A DNA stretch of 64,000 nucleotides, from the NCBI GenBank assembly GCA_022496805.1, contig CM040102.1, positions 20,429,955 to 20,493,954 of the forward strand, written 5' to 3'. How positions within the stretch are numbered: position 1 is the stretch's first letter; each line of letters starts with the position of its first letter. The notes beneath the pieces were generated by a model, which made no database searches, had not been told where the DNA came from, and saw only the letters and a program-made list of their open reading frames with translations. A program made the position numbers and the translations under genes. The stretch comes from Pohlia nutans. Taxonomy: Eukaryota > Streptophyta > Bryopsida > Bryales > Mniaceae. Below are positions 36,830 through 47,104 of the stretch, in pieces.

Positions 36830-37545
36830 GAGCTTAAATTTTGTCCCAAAATAAAACCATGATTTCAAATTGTAGTCATCCATCTGAAGCTTCACATGCT
36901 TGACAAGCTTCACAGACGCCGTCGTCACATTCCAATTGCCTTGCCACGTTTGCCAAAAATATGACTAGACCAAGTCGTATTCCATGTCAGCACAAAATAA
37001 AACTCGTGGTCACAGTCCACGTGCATTGCCACGTCACCAGAATATAATTCAACAGAGTCACATTCCACGTCAACAACAAATATGACTGACAGTCATATTC
37101 CACGTGGAGGAACCACGTCAGATAAAAATGACTAAATAGAGCCACATTACACGTCAGCTAAAAATATGATTGACAGTCATATTACACATGGAGGTCGCCA
37201 CGTCAGCAGAAATATGACTCAAAAGAGTGACATTCCACGTCAGCCTAAAATATGACTACACAGATATATGCCACGTAGTTTTTTCCCTCTTCTGCCCGGG
37301 CAGGTCAATGAAAGTTGTGTACCCCAAGGCCGGTCAACCCTATCCGTCCAATGCTGACGTGGCACTTAGATTCCGCCTCTGTATACGCTGGGGAGAGTAT
37401 TTATTTTTATGACTGGATGTCTGAAGCGACTCGTCGGTAATGACTAGGTCCTGTCATCCCGCGCGTCACATTCAGAAATCCTACTGCAGTCACATTTTCC
37501 GATTTTATGACTCTGCGTAGTCATAAACGCTAGTCACAAAAAGGC
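36830..37545. repeat. Right sub-terminal repeats of the CACTA element
   Basis: Repeated units combine AAATATGACT, CATATTCCACGTCAGC and related forms, seven or more times, in both orientations. This is denser than the left end and forms many short hairpins. Confidence 0.8.
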
Positions 37546-37667
37546 CACTTTGTTGTAGTGAATTGCTCTTGTTTAATGCCACGGCCCCCATAGCTACTGA
37601 TGTGATGTGGTATATCCCACATCATTCTGTTGGAGGAAGGCAACAATCATAGAGGCTACTAAATGTT

Positions 37668-37950
37668 AAGGTAGAGGGCTCTAAACCCGCCACGGTTCTA
37701 AACCCGCACTCTACCAAGGACGAACATTTTGAAATTTTGGATGTACCCATGGTGAAGAGCACCACTTTAGAACCCATGTCGTTTCAACTTCAGAAATTCA
37801 TAACTAATTTTAAGAACATCCGAATTTTTTGATTCAAAGTATGTTAGTCTTTGCTTGGATTGTCTTCCAGTGAAAAATCATGCTCAGTTCCCCCTATGTC
37901 CTCATAAATTCACAACCCTTAAAATGGCGGGTTTAGAGCCTCCTACGTTA
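37668..37950 (+). mobile_element. MITE family R, copy 1
   Basis: Inverted ends AGGTAGAGGGCTCTAAACCC and GGGTTTAGAGCCTCCTACG are flanked by TA (or TTA). An inverted copy lies at 58610-58886. It is about 280 bp and non-coding. Confidence 0.7.
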
Positions 37951-38038
37951 TGTTCTAAAAGTACTCTGGTTACTAAAGTGTCTATTCCCAAAAGGGGAGA
38001 GTAGTCTTGTACCAATGTCCCTTTGCCCGGTGGGCATT

Positions 38039-38340
38039 AGAATTAACCGAAAAGTCTGCTCAAAGAGAAAAGTTTTAGCAAACTCCTCTTGAACTCATAT
38101 GGAAATACAAATAGACCAAAAACTAGTTCACGATGAGTTGGGAGACAATCTAAAGCAAGCCACTGCCATTATTCTCCACACCTCGTAATGACTCCCACAC
38201 CTCCTACCAAAGCTCCAAGCCCATGGCCCACAAGGGGACAAGTTATGACACGACACTATTCAACCCAACTATAGCTGAAAAGAGAGGTTAGAAGGAGGTT
38301 GAAAAGGGAGGTTCCATGGCTTTTTTTTCGATTATCTCTA
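38039..38340 (+). mobile_element. MITE family L, copy 2
   Basis: About 300 bp, starting AATTAACCGAAAAGTCTGCT, closely matching 6947-7256 with a slightly altered right end (TTTTTTTTCGATTATCTC). It forms an inverted pair with 38540-38859. Confidence 0.75.
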
Positions 38341-38355
38341 TTGGCTCATTGTCAA

Positions 38356-38430
38356 GACGAACAGACACTATATTCACGCCGGCCTCGCAAGAGGATCGGA
38401 GTTTCTATCTATCTATCTATCTATCTTTGA
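38356..38430 (+). repeat. Dispersed module Z, copy 2
   Basis: It carries ACGAACAGACACTATATTCA, CGCCGGC and GGAGTTTC followed by four TCTA units. It lies in the spacer between two inverted family-L MITEs. Confidence 0.55.
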
Positions 38431-38539
38431 GCAATAAAATTTTGCTATTTTGCTAGACTTTACTGCCAAAGAATTTCAGATTTAATTAATACTTCCGAAT
38501 TAGGTCCCTCTACCGACCTGAATGCTCACTTAGCCATTA

Positions 38540-38859
38540 GAGTTAACCGAAAAGAAGGCCTTGGAACCTCCCTTTTCAACCTTCTTTCAAGCGTTCTTTT
38601 GAGCTCCCTTGAGCTATGTTTGGGTTGAATAGTGTCGTGTCATAAATTGTCCCCTTGTGGGCCATGGGCTTGGAGCTTTGGTAGGAGGTGTGGAAGTCAT
38701 TGCAAGGTGTGGAGAATAATGACAGTGGCTTGCTTTAGATTGTCTCCCAACTCACCTTGAACTAGTTTTTGGTCTATTTATATTTCAATATGAGTTCAAG
38801 AGGAGTTCAAGAGGAATTTGCTAAAACTTTCCTCTTTGAGCTGACTTTTCGGTTAACTC
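38540..38859 (-). mobile_element. MITE family L, copy 3, next to a gene start
   Basis: A 320-bp copy from GAGTTAACCGAAAAG to CTTTTCGGTTAACTC, inverted relative to 38039-38340. It ends 50 bp before the start codon at 38910, so it must supply at least the proximal upstream sequence of that gene. Confidence 0.8.
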
Positions 38860-38909
38860 TATTCTCACTAAAGTCTGCCGTTTTTAGGGTTATCCACTGA
38901 ATTCCGGCC

Positions 38910-41900
38910 ATGGCCATGGCGATGGCAGCACTGCCCTCCACCTCCGCTCTCCTGCGCCATCGCCATCGCCATCGCCATCGCCCCCGTCATGCACCTCATT
39001 GCACTACCAATGCTCTCAGCTTCACAACAAATGGCGGAACAACAACAATCACTTCTCTCACCTGCAATTCTCATCGCCGGATTCAGCGCGTGCGAGCTGC
39101 CAGTGAATCATCAGGCGACCACGGGGCCACGAATCCTCATGTGGAAGATCATCATGCCAGTACTACTACTACTACTTTAGGGTTGGCTTCGTGCCTTGAG
39201 GACGATAATGGCAGCAAGTATCTGCACGTCATGGCTTCGTCGTTGCACAATGTGGACCATGGTGAGCTTTCATTCTTTCTTTCATTCTTTCCGAATTGGT
39301 CTTTATGGGCTCCGATCAGAGCTTCTCTTTGAGTTTTTGAGATAATGCTCACATGGCTACTACTCCCTCCGTCCCAAAGTTATTGTCATGTTTGAAAGTC
39401 ATGCTTGAAAGTGCTTTTTTAACCCTTAAACGACATTTGCTATCCTGATACCACACCCAAAATCTCTTTTAAATTCCATTTTCAGTATGAATTTGTTTTT
39501 AATTTACTTTGGCTCTATTCTAAAGAAGTATAGGTCTCTCTAAGATGCTCGGTTTGGCATTTAAAAGACCCCATTTGATGCAATGGAGTAGAAGTTATTA
39601 GCAAGATTCTCCCAAAAAATAACCAAGCCCATGGGGCTGGCATTGTCGTTTAAGGGTTAAGTAGGTCAAAAAAATACTTACTTGTGGCTAATTTTATTTA
39701 GGTTGCAACGAACACATGCAATGTTCTTCAATCATTCTAGTGACATAAATTTGGAACCTTTTTTAATCATGTTTCTTACAATATGACCTACTTAAAAAAG
39801 CACTTTCAAACATGACAATAACTTTGGGACGGAGGGAGTATATCTTTAGTGTTGTAGCTACCTTGTGATTTTTTTGGGCTTAATTAGCTTGCTACGTTGG
39901 TATGAGTTTTAGTGAGATTAGCGTCATACTATGGCAATCTAAAATTTCCAAAGAGTGCATTTGAATGGCGACAAGAAGCAATTAAACAATACATGATCAA
40001 AATTGGTTAATAGTTGGAGCTCGAATACAAAAATTACAAGACATTGGGCTAGATAAGGAACATTGAATGAGTTTGGTCTTTCCCCTTTAATGATCCTTGA
40101 ACTGGTATTCAAAGCTCAACAACAACATCCTCAATATATTTCATTAATCTGGCAACAAATAAAAAGAATGTCAAGGCGACATATGTAGACATTTATAGAG
40201 ATGCAAAAAGTTATGTGGCTCCATGGAATATTTTCTACGTTGAATATCTGGCTACAATCATTGAGAATTGTCACCAAGGAGAAAATTCTGATGCAATTTA
40301 GCTTTTGGTAGCCTAAAAAAAATAGGACTGGGCATAATGATTGGGTGACCTAATTGTCAGTTGAGTGTGCTAATGTAGGGTTTGGTTTATTCATTTGGGA
40401 ATTGTTCCTGCTCAGAGAATAAGTCGGGTGTATGTACTTCTTGTGTCCTGTAAGAGATTAAATCGGAAGGATTAATAACAAAATGTAGATTGAAAGAAGA
40501 GTTATCGTATTTGTACAACTTTAGGCTGTGGTAATATAATGAACTATCATGTGAAAAGATACAGTATCCCACATGTAGAGCAGTCTTTTAGGGTTTATGC
40601 TCAGGATACGTTAACCCTTTCAGGACCAAGAATTCATGGTTTTAAAATGACAAATTCAATCATTCATATAATGAAAAGTATGATTTAGATAGGACCAAAT
40701 TTTATATCACCAGAATCAATGAAGAACATTGCATGTGTTGACCAAAAACATAAATAAATTTGAACAATAGAAACTTCACATAGAACCCACTCAAAACTGC
40801 TAAAAAAACATGGAGCCAAATTTGGGCTTCTTGGTCCTTAAAGGGTTAATTCTGTGGAGTGATGTTCTCCGTATCATGACACTCACATCCTTGCGTTGCA
40901 TAATGCCGATTAATCTCATCTATGATTTTGAAGGACTCAGTTGAATATCAGTTCCTAGATTACACAAATTCCTGGGACAAGAATAGCATAGAGGACTCGT
41001 TTTTCCAGCGCAGTGAGTTCTATGGAAACAGTGATTTGTTTTGTAGCTAATTTTAGCCAAATTGCTACACAAAATTCGGGCTGGCTAATTGATACAAAGG
41101 ATTTTTGAATAATAGCCAGATCCTCTTTAAACGTAGGTATCACCAAAGTATTGCCTAAGTAGCACCTAGATAGCACATGTGTATTACCCTATATTACCTA
41201 TGAAAAGAGCATTCAACCTGGATTGCTTTTCAAGCCATGGAAAAGTAGCAGAAATGCTAAAAAAGATGCTAAAAAAAAGTCACCGCATGGAAGGCAACGA
41301 AGTCCTATCTGAGTGTAGAGAATTCTAGTGTATCTATAAAAACCAAAAATCAATGAGACCAACCCCAAGGGGATCCTTCTTTGATTCAAACCTTATCAAA
41401 AACTCCACTTGCTCTGTTTTGTAAGGTTTATTCTGCTTTGTTGGGTTTGTGATTGATGAGGGTGTTCGAATAGCACCCTCACCCTATAGTATGGTGTGTT
41501 TTCTCTTCCGGTTGCTCTATAATACAGACTATAGCCAAATTCTTTAACCCTTAAACGACAATTCCTTTCCTGATACCACACCCAAAATCTCATTTTACAT
41601 TCCATTTTAAGCATGATTCTGTGTTTAATTTACTTTAGCTTTATTCTAAAGAAGTATAGGTCTCTCTAAGGTGCTCGGTTTGGAATTTTAAAAACCCCAT
41701 TTGGTGCAATGGTGTAGAAGTTATGAGCAAGATTCTCCCAAACTAAAACCAAGCCCGTGGGGCTTGTCGTTTAAGGGTTAATTCTCATTACAAATTCTTA
41801 TGAATGAGCAGTACACTTGTCGTGATAATTTCAGTCAGTTAACGAACTTTCTGAACAATTTGACTTTATGCTAGATGAGTATTGTACATGCCAGACTAAT

Positions 41901-44422
41901 AAGCAATTAGTGTGTGGCAGGCTGCATTATAGGATTGACATGTGTTCCCATCACCAAAGGTCACTCCTCTGTTCGGAACTTGGAGTTTCCGCTCTTCCTT
42001 AACGCCCTGGCTGCCTCCCCCATCAGAATCGCTGTCGAGAAGGGCGGGCTTCCTCACGGTACCCTTTCGGTTGAGGTTGAAGCAAAAGTGATTGGAATTT
42101 CATGTGATGATTTTTCTTCTGTTCACAGGGATGTTAAGGTAGCTGCACGTTATTGTGACACCTACCCGAAAATGGACACCAACAGGAATTGACACTGACA
42201 TCTTATAATTGTAATCACAGATGACCCATGATTGAATTATGGTTTTTTTCTTAAGTGGCAAAAGAATAGTGGTTGGTTTGGGGCTTTTTCTGGTTCCCAG
42301 CTTTCATGTCTATTAGTGGTTCCAATTTTGTTTGTTCAACATGAGTCTGGGTGAATCTCAGAACCTAGTGTTAGGGCCGCTTCACACTATGGCCGTCCAA
42401 GTCGAGAGGCCGTGGAATTGAGTCCAAACTTTGTTGAGAGTCCAAAGAAATCTAGTGAAAATAGGCAATAAAACATAGTTTTCATTTTTTATGAAAAGAA
42501 ATTGACGGCCTCTCGACCATAGTTTGGGTTTTCATTCTCGTTCGACCCAAACTTCCTCTCGAGAAGCCATCACCTTGGTCAAAAAGTGTTGCCATGTAAG
42601 CATTTTGGAGGTTCACGGCCTTTGGACTTTGGCCTCTAGTGTGAAGGGTCGAGAGGCCAAACCCATGGTTTCTTGCAATTTGATTGGTGGAAATCGACGG
42701 CCTCTCGACTTGGACGGCCATAGTGTGAAGCGGCCCTTATTTAGACTTTTCTTCTGGTGTTGATTCTGATTCACAGAGTGATTTTTTTATTTTTTTTTAT
42801 TTTTCTAATTTGCTAATGCATTTGAAGCTTTACAGTATGCCACAAAACTAGAGGATTCAATCAATGTATCAATATTTTTGACTTGATGTGGTTATGTTCA
42901 TTGTTGTGAACGCAGCGTTGGAGGAGCTGGGCAACTTGAATGATCTTGACCTGGAGAGAATATATGTAAGCTCCTTTAGTAATGTAAGAGGAGGCGGTGA
43001 CTTTTTAGTCTTAGATGAAAGAACTGGCTCGAGAACTATGGTTGCCTCCACATTTCCACAGGTGATGGTCGTCTCCATAACAAATAAATTCCTTTATGAG
43101 TTGCAGGTTTTACTTGTACTGTATAACTCTTTCATTTTTCCATGAATATTTTACAGTACTCACCCGGGCCGGATTCGTGTTAGGCCATTGCTGTAGCTTT
43201 GCGGTACCGCCAACCATTCTTCTTGAAGCTAGAGACTTTACTTTCAGCCAACGGAGATTTCATCGACCGCATGCTAATAAATCCTCTGGGTAAGTAAGAA
43301 AATGTGCTTTTGCAATCCAGTTTAATATTCCCTGCTCTTTTGCAACGCCAACCTTAAATTGAAGGATCCCACTCATCTTTCAACTTCTTTCTCCCACTTT
43401 GACTTATATAGTAAATTGTTATCACCATAACACTTTTTGGTTCACAAAGTGAAATAGAAGATCAGTAGTCACAGTTTAATTCAAATTACTTGTTTACTCT
43501 AATTACTGTCTATTCAATTACTCATTGTCCCATCTATTCATTTTCCATTTTCCATTTTCATATAAATAGCACTCTCTCTTGCATTTTTCATCGGCTAATC
43601 TTCTAAGCCCATAGTACTTTCCATTTTTATTTTTCATATTTTTCATATTAGTTGCTATCATTGAGAAAATCAACCATTCTTTGATTTGCGTTCTATCATT
43701 TATTAGTTGGGCTTACTAGAGTAAAGCTACCATTCCACTATTCCACTTCTATGATTTGTGTTCTATCATTTATCAGTTGGGCTTACTAGAGTAAAGCTAC
43801 CATTCCACTATTCCACTTCTATGATTTGTGTTCTATCATTTATCAGTTGGGCTTACTAGAATAAAGCTACCATTCCACTATTCCACTTCTATTGAACGAT
43901 ATTAATAGATTTTTTTTGAACGATATGAAAAGATTTTTTTAGAACGATATGAATAGATTTTTTTGAACGATATGACTAGATTTTTTTCAGTAGGCTTCCT
44001 GTCACTTTCAACTGTTTCATACTTTACTCATGGAGGTGGATTGTTCTTCATTGTAGCACGCGACCAAGATGGCGATGTTGAGTGGTTGGCTGAGCTGTCG
44101 AAGAGCATGCATGTCATTGTTGGAAATCAATCACGATTGCAAACGGCCTTAAAATATGCTGTCGACTCAGAGCAGGTTGGTTATCACTCTACCATGACTT
44201 ATCAGTCTTCTGTTCTTTTTCGGTACAAGGGCAGTCAGTCATGACATTTGCAAGCTTTGATAATGGAGCTTTTTCATGTTTGTTGTGCAGTATGAAGAGG
44301 CCTTGCGACTGAAACAAGAACTTATTTCCTACGACACACGGATGAATCAAGAAGCTGTCAACGTCTTGCAGAGATTGAGGACCTTGTATCTTGAACGGAT
44401 GGGAATTTTCTATAAACTGTAA
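38910..44422 (+). CDS. Predicted plastid DUF151-UVR protein (bifunctional-nuclease-like)
   Basis: DUF151 proteins with a C-terminal UVR motif are known in plants as bifunctional nucleases; the activity here is inferred. Best-supported exons: 38910-39261 (Ser/Thr/Ala/Arg-rich, transit-peptide-like), 41921-42138 (VEAKVIGIS, like the start of DUF151), 42916-43061 (LEELGNLNDLDLERIY), 43184-43289 (AIAVALRYRQPFFLK, like the AIALALR helix), 44057-44175, and 44291-44422 (UVR-like YEEALRLKQEL; TAA stop). Exons 1-2 and 3-6 join in frame, but exons 2 and 3 do not. Either a small exon is missing between 42139 and 42915, or the alternative donor at 42059 is used. Exon 4 uses a weak acceptor because the stronger one at 43156 leads to a TAG. 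It may be a diverged gene or a recent pseudogene. Introns hold seven MITEs or tandem arrays. Confidence 0.55.
39361..39840. mobile_element. Stowaway MITE, copy 2, interrupted
   Basis: The ends TACTCCCTCCGTCCCAAAG and CTTTGGGACGGAGGGAGTA enclose a MITE whose left arm is broken by a TTAA element at 39419-39660. The intact right arm shows the undisturbed sequence. It lies in the first intron of the DUF151-type gene. Confidence 0.9.
39419..39660. mobile_element. TTAA element, family F, copy 1
   Basis: A 238-bp element plus duplicated TTAA, with ends CCCTTAAACGACA and TGTCGTTTAAGGG (imperfect on the right). Comparing the two arms of the host Stowaway shows one TTAA before insertion and two after it. 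It is nearly identical to 41544-41781. Confidence 0.95.
40611..40849 (+). mobile_element. TTAA element, family G, copy 1
   Basis: A 239-bp element from TTAACCCTTTCAGGACCAAG to CTTGGTCCTTAAAGGGTTAA. Intronic and non-coding; related to 44467-44704, 44710-44940 and 33885-34183. Confidence 0.9.
41544..41781. mobile_element. TTAA element, family F, copy 2
   Basis: A 238-bp span from TTAACCCTTAAACGACAATT to CTTGTCGTTTAAGGGTTAA, close to 39419-39660 throughout. It sits about 140 bp before the second exon of the DUF151-type gene. Confidence 0.9.
42374..42736. mobile_element. Tourist/PIF-like MITE with long inverted ends
   Basis: A 363-bp element whose ends match for about 40 bp, starting GGGCCGCTTCACACTATGGC. 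It is flanked on both sides by TTA, the target duplication typical of PIF/Harbinger elements. It lies in an intron of the DUF151-type gene, exactly where the exon 2-3 junction is unresolved. Confidence 0.85.
43676..43885 (+). repeat. Three-copy 70-bp tandem repeat in an intron
   Basis: The unit containing TGTTCTATCATTTATCAGTT and AGTAAAGCTACCATTCCAC repeats with a 70-bp period. The last two copies are almost identical, and the first is slightly diverged. Confidence 0.9.
43894..43988 (+). repeat. Four-copy ~24-bp tandem repeat in an intron
   Basis: Units of GAACGATATGAATAGATTTTT repeat four times with small differences, shortly before the acceptor at 44056. The T-rich array may supply the polypyrimidine context for that splice site. 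Confidence 0.85.
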
Positions 44423-44466
44423 ATTTATTGTTCAATTACCACTGCTTCTGCTGTTCTGAGCCACTC

Positions 44467-44704
44467 TTAACCCCTAAAGGACCAAGGATTCATGGTTTTA
44501 AAATGACAAGTTTAAATGATCATACTGTGAAAACTATAATTTGAATGGCACCAAATTTTATATCACTGAAATTAGTGAAGAATATTGCATATGTTGATTT
44601 TTTTATTTTTTCAATTTAAAAAAAAGAATCCACATAAAACCTACTCAAAGTTACTGAAAAAACACAGGAGCCACCTGGTGACCTTGTGGTCCTTTAGGGG
44701 TTAA
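44467..44704 (+). mobile_element. TTAA element, family G, copy 2
   Basis: A 238-bp element from TTAACCCCTAAAGGACCAAG to GGTCCTTTAGGGGTTAA, 45 bp beyond the stop codon of the DUF151-type gene. It could be part of its 3' UTR. Confidence 0.9.
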
Positions 44705-44709
44705 CATTA

Positions 44710-44940
44710 TTAAGGACCAAGAAGCCCGAATTGGGCCTCATGTTTTTTTTTACAGTTTTGAATAGGTTCTATGTAGACTTCCTATTGTTCAAATTTGTTT
44801 GTTTTTTACCAACGCATGCAATGTTCTTCAATGATTCTTCTCATATAAAAATCGGTATCATTTGAATTATATTTTTCACAATATGATTGATTGAATTTGT
44901 CATTTTAAAACCATGAATCCTTGGTTCTTTGAGGGTTTAA
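44710..44940 (-). mobile_element. TTAA element, family G, copy 4 (inverted)
   Basis: About 231 bp, inverted and directly beside 44467-44704, from TTAAGGACCAAGAAGCCC to CCTTGGTTCTTTGAGGGTTTAA. The end sequences are altered. Confidence 0.75.
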
Positions 44941-44964
44941 GGGAGGTAAAAGCTTCACAAGGTA

Positions 44965-45077
44965 AGAGCATCATCAATCTAATATTGTAAACGGGGCAAC
45001 ACAAATGAGAAATATGTCTGCAAGACACATTTCTCATTTTTCCTACCTCTTTTATAATGTTGGATTGATGATGCTCT
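44965..45077. mobile_element. Short hAT-like MITE
   Basis: A 113-bp fold-back element with inverted ends AGAGCATCATCAATCTAATA and GTTGGATTGATGATGCTCT. The AGAGCATC terminus is typical of plant hAT-type MITEs. Confidence 0.8.
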
Positions 45078-45602
45078 AAGCAAGCCACACGTTGAGCAAA
45101 GACACTAGCTTTGTCCTTGTTTCACTGGAGAATATTTGGAGGGATGTGGTTGCATAGGTCCAAATTTGTCAAAGAGGGTGATGTATTGCTCTAAAAAAAC
45201 CCTTCCAAGTTATGATTGCAGTGATTAGTTTTCCATTGATTGAACAAGTTTTGGTAACATACATCCTCTATGTCAATGTCAAATGTTTTCATTCATGTTC
45301 ATTGCATTTTATCTTGAAGGTTGAATTTCTTCTTAGGTATGTTCTCACTTGGTATTAGGAGTGGCCACACAGCTTTACACAAATATCATTATGGTTATGA
45401 AATTTGAGTACTTGCATAAAAGTCCACCTCAAATAAAGGTAAATACAAATATTGTTTTATTTAAACTTTTCAACAAATTGTGACATGGTTGACGCCCAAT
45501 CAAGAAGCCTAAAAGAATTAAGTTATGGCCCCTTGATCGATGATTGAATTGTTTACTACTACCACATAGAGCACATAAACCCTACGAATAGTCAAAGTGT
45601 CC

Positions 45603-45853
45603 TTAACCCCTCAAGGCCCAAGAGGACTTATTGTGTCCTCTGACTTGTTCATTAGTTCATTTTTAAAACTCATTTTGTTCAAAAACTACATAAGATATAT
45701 ATTAAAAAAAATACGTTGCATTGTTAATATTGATGTGGGAAATTTTGAAGTACAAATCCTATTCTCACTTAAGTTTGTTGTACAAGAGATAATTGCAGTC
45801 AAAGTTTAGTTTTTTCATATAGTACAAAATATCATGGGGCCTTGACGGGTTAA
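45603..45853. mobile_element. TTAA element, family H
   Basis: A 251-bp element from TTAACCCCTCAAGGCCCAAG to GGGGCCTTGACGGGTTAA, with TTAA at both ends. Only copy seen; non-coding. Confidence 0.8.
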
Positions 45854-45963
45854 AATCCACGTAGTAGTTTTCTAAGGTGCATTTTCTAACTATCACACAA
45901 CTTTTCTCGAATTGCATTCTTTTCTACTCCTAATGTTGTCCTCTCACTCCTTGAATAAAAAAT

Positions 45964-46340
45964 GTGAATATGAAAATTGATATTATTTTGTACTTTAATT
46001 TTTCAGAGTTAAACAAGAAGAAATGGAACTTGATGCAAAAATTAATAATAAATTTTGAAGGATCTATTTTAAAAGTTAACCAATTTAGTTGTAAACTTGA
46101 ATTAAAAATTAGCTATAATTTTTTAATGATGAAACATAGCATTGTTCCATTCATGTTAGGTAATAGGAGCAATTATGTTACAAGGAAAATTGATAGTGCA
46201 AATACTAAAAATGCTAAAATCAACAAGAGAGAATCCATTAGTGCCACTCATAGTTCATTGATGTCAAAAATTGTGTAGTATTGTGGCCATGTTGGGCAAA
46301 AGACATGTCTTATTGCCAAATGTAAGTGACAATAATTAAA
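45964..46340 (+). pseudogene. Possible retroelement gag remnant
   Basis: A 104-codon AT-rich frame runs to 46278, and after its stop the same frame reads YCGHVGQKTC, loosely resembling a CCHC zinc knuckle of a gag protein. No protease, reverse transcriptase or LTR is seen nearby, and part of the segment recurs near 51560-51590. This is a weak call. Confidence 0.25.
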
Positions 46341-46631
46341 CAAAAATGAAAGCTATAATGAAGACCAAAGGCATTATGGTTGTCATTTTGTTCAATATGG
46401 GGGGTCCTAGTGGCACTTATGGATTTTTGACAAAGTTTTCAATAAATTATAGTGACAAACAAAAATGAGTATTGATTTGAGACTTTTCCATTCAAACAAC
46501 TATACCATAAGTATCAATGGGCAAAGTCCAAAAGTGAAGATGGAAAAGTTGTAGTATGCGACATATAACACATTACTATGGAAGTTTGAAGAAAAACTCA
46601 ATTGTGACTTAAAAGAAAATGAATTTCAAAG

Positions 46632-46991
46632 TTAACCCTTAAACGTCAAGGTAAGGCCCATGGGCTTATTTAAAAGAGAATAATGAAGAAAAAAGTTGAT
46701 TTTCTCAACCAAATCAAGCGAGGAATGGTGCGTTGGAAAGTTACTAAAAAAGCAATCTAAATTCTAAATTTTTGCCTCATTTGAGAGATTGTGGAATCGT
46801 TGGTAAGCAATCAAACTTATCAAATTGAACAAGTTTTGAGGTTGGGGCAGTTGAATTTCAGCAGTGCTACAGTGCTAGCCAGCAGCGCACTGCAAAGCCG
46901 TTTTTGAAATTAAAAATAATAAATTAAATTAAATTAAATTAGATGCCTTCCGGGCTGCCCCGTCGAGGCCCTCTTAACGTTGAAGGGTTAA
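46632..46991 (+). mobile_element. TTAA element, family I, copy 1
   Basis: A 360-bp element from TTAACCCTTAAACGTCAAGG to CTTAACGTTGAAGGGTTAA. An inverted copy lies at 52814-53194, sharing CCCATGGG and TGATTCCACAATCTCTCAAA-type blocks. Confidence 0.85.
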
Positions 46992-47104
46992 CCACACATG
47001 TCTAAAACTCAGTTTTGTGCGCTATAATTCTGAACTACTTTAAATTTTGTCAATTTTTTCTTAAAGCTTCAAAAAAAAACTTTTTGTGCCTTGGCATGTT
47101 GGAA

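Larger units (their letters stand above)
32275..37560. mobile_element. CACTA (En/Spm-type) element, non-autonomous
   Basis: The 5286-bp element has ends CACTACAACA and, inverted, CACTACAACA, with further matching to about 28 bp. It is flanked by a 3-bp AAT duplication (32272-32274 and 37561-37563). Sub-terminal arrays of TATGACT/AGTCATA repeats lie at both ends, as is typical of CACTA transposons. Inside are one exon related to plant En/Spm-associated proteins, telomere-box-like motifs at 34480-34970, a Stowaway MITE and two TTAA elements. No complete transposase is present. Confidence 0.85.

Noticed and set aside
38868..39074. Minus-strand frame opposite the DUF151-type gene start
   Set aside because: It is the antisense of the repetitive transit-peptide-like exon.
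42482..42763. Frames on both strands near 42.5 kb
   Set aside because: They lie in the inverted arms of a MITE and mirror each other.
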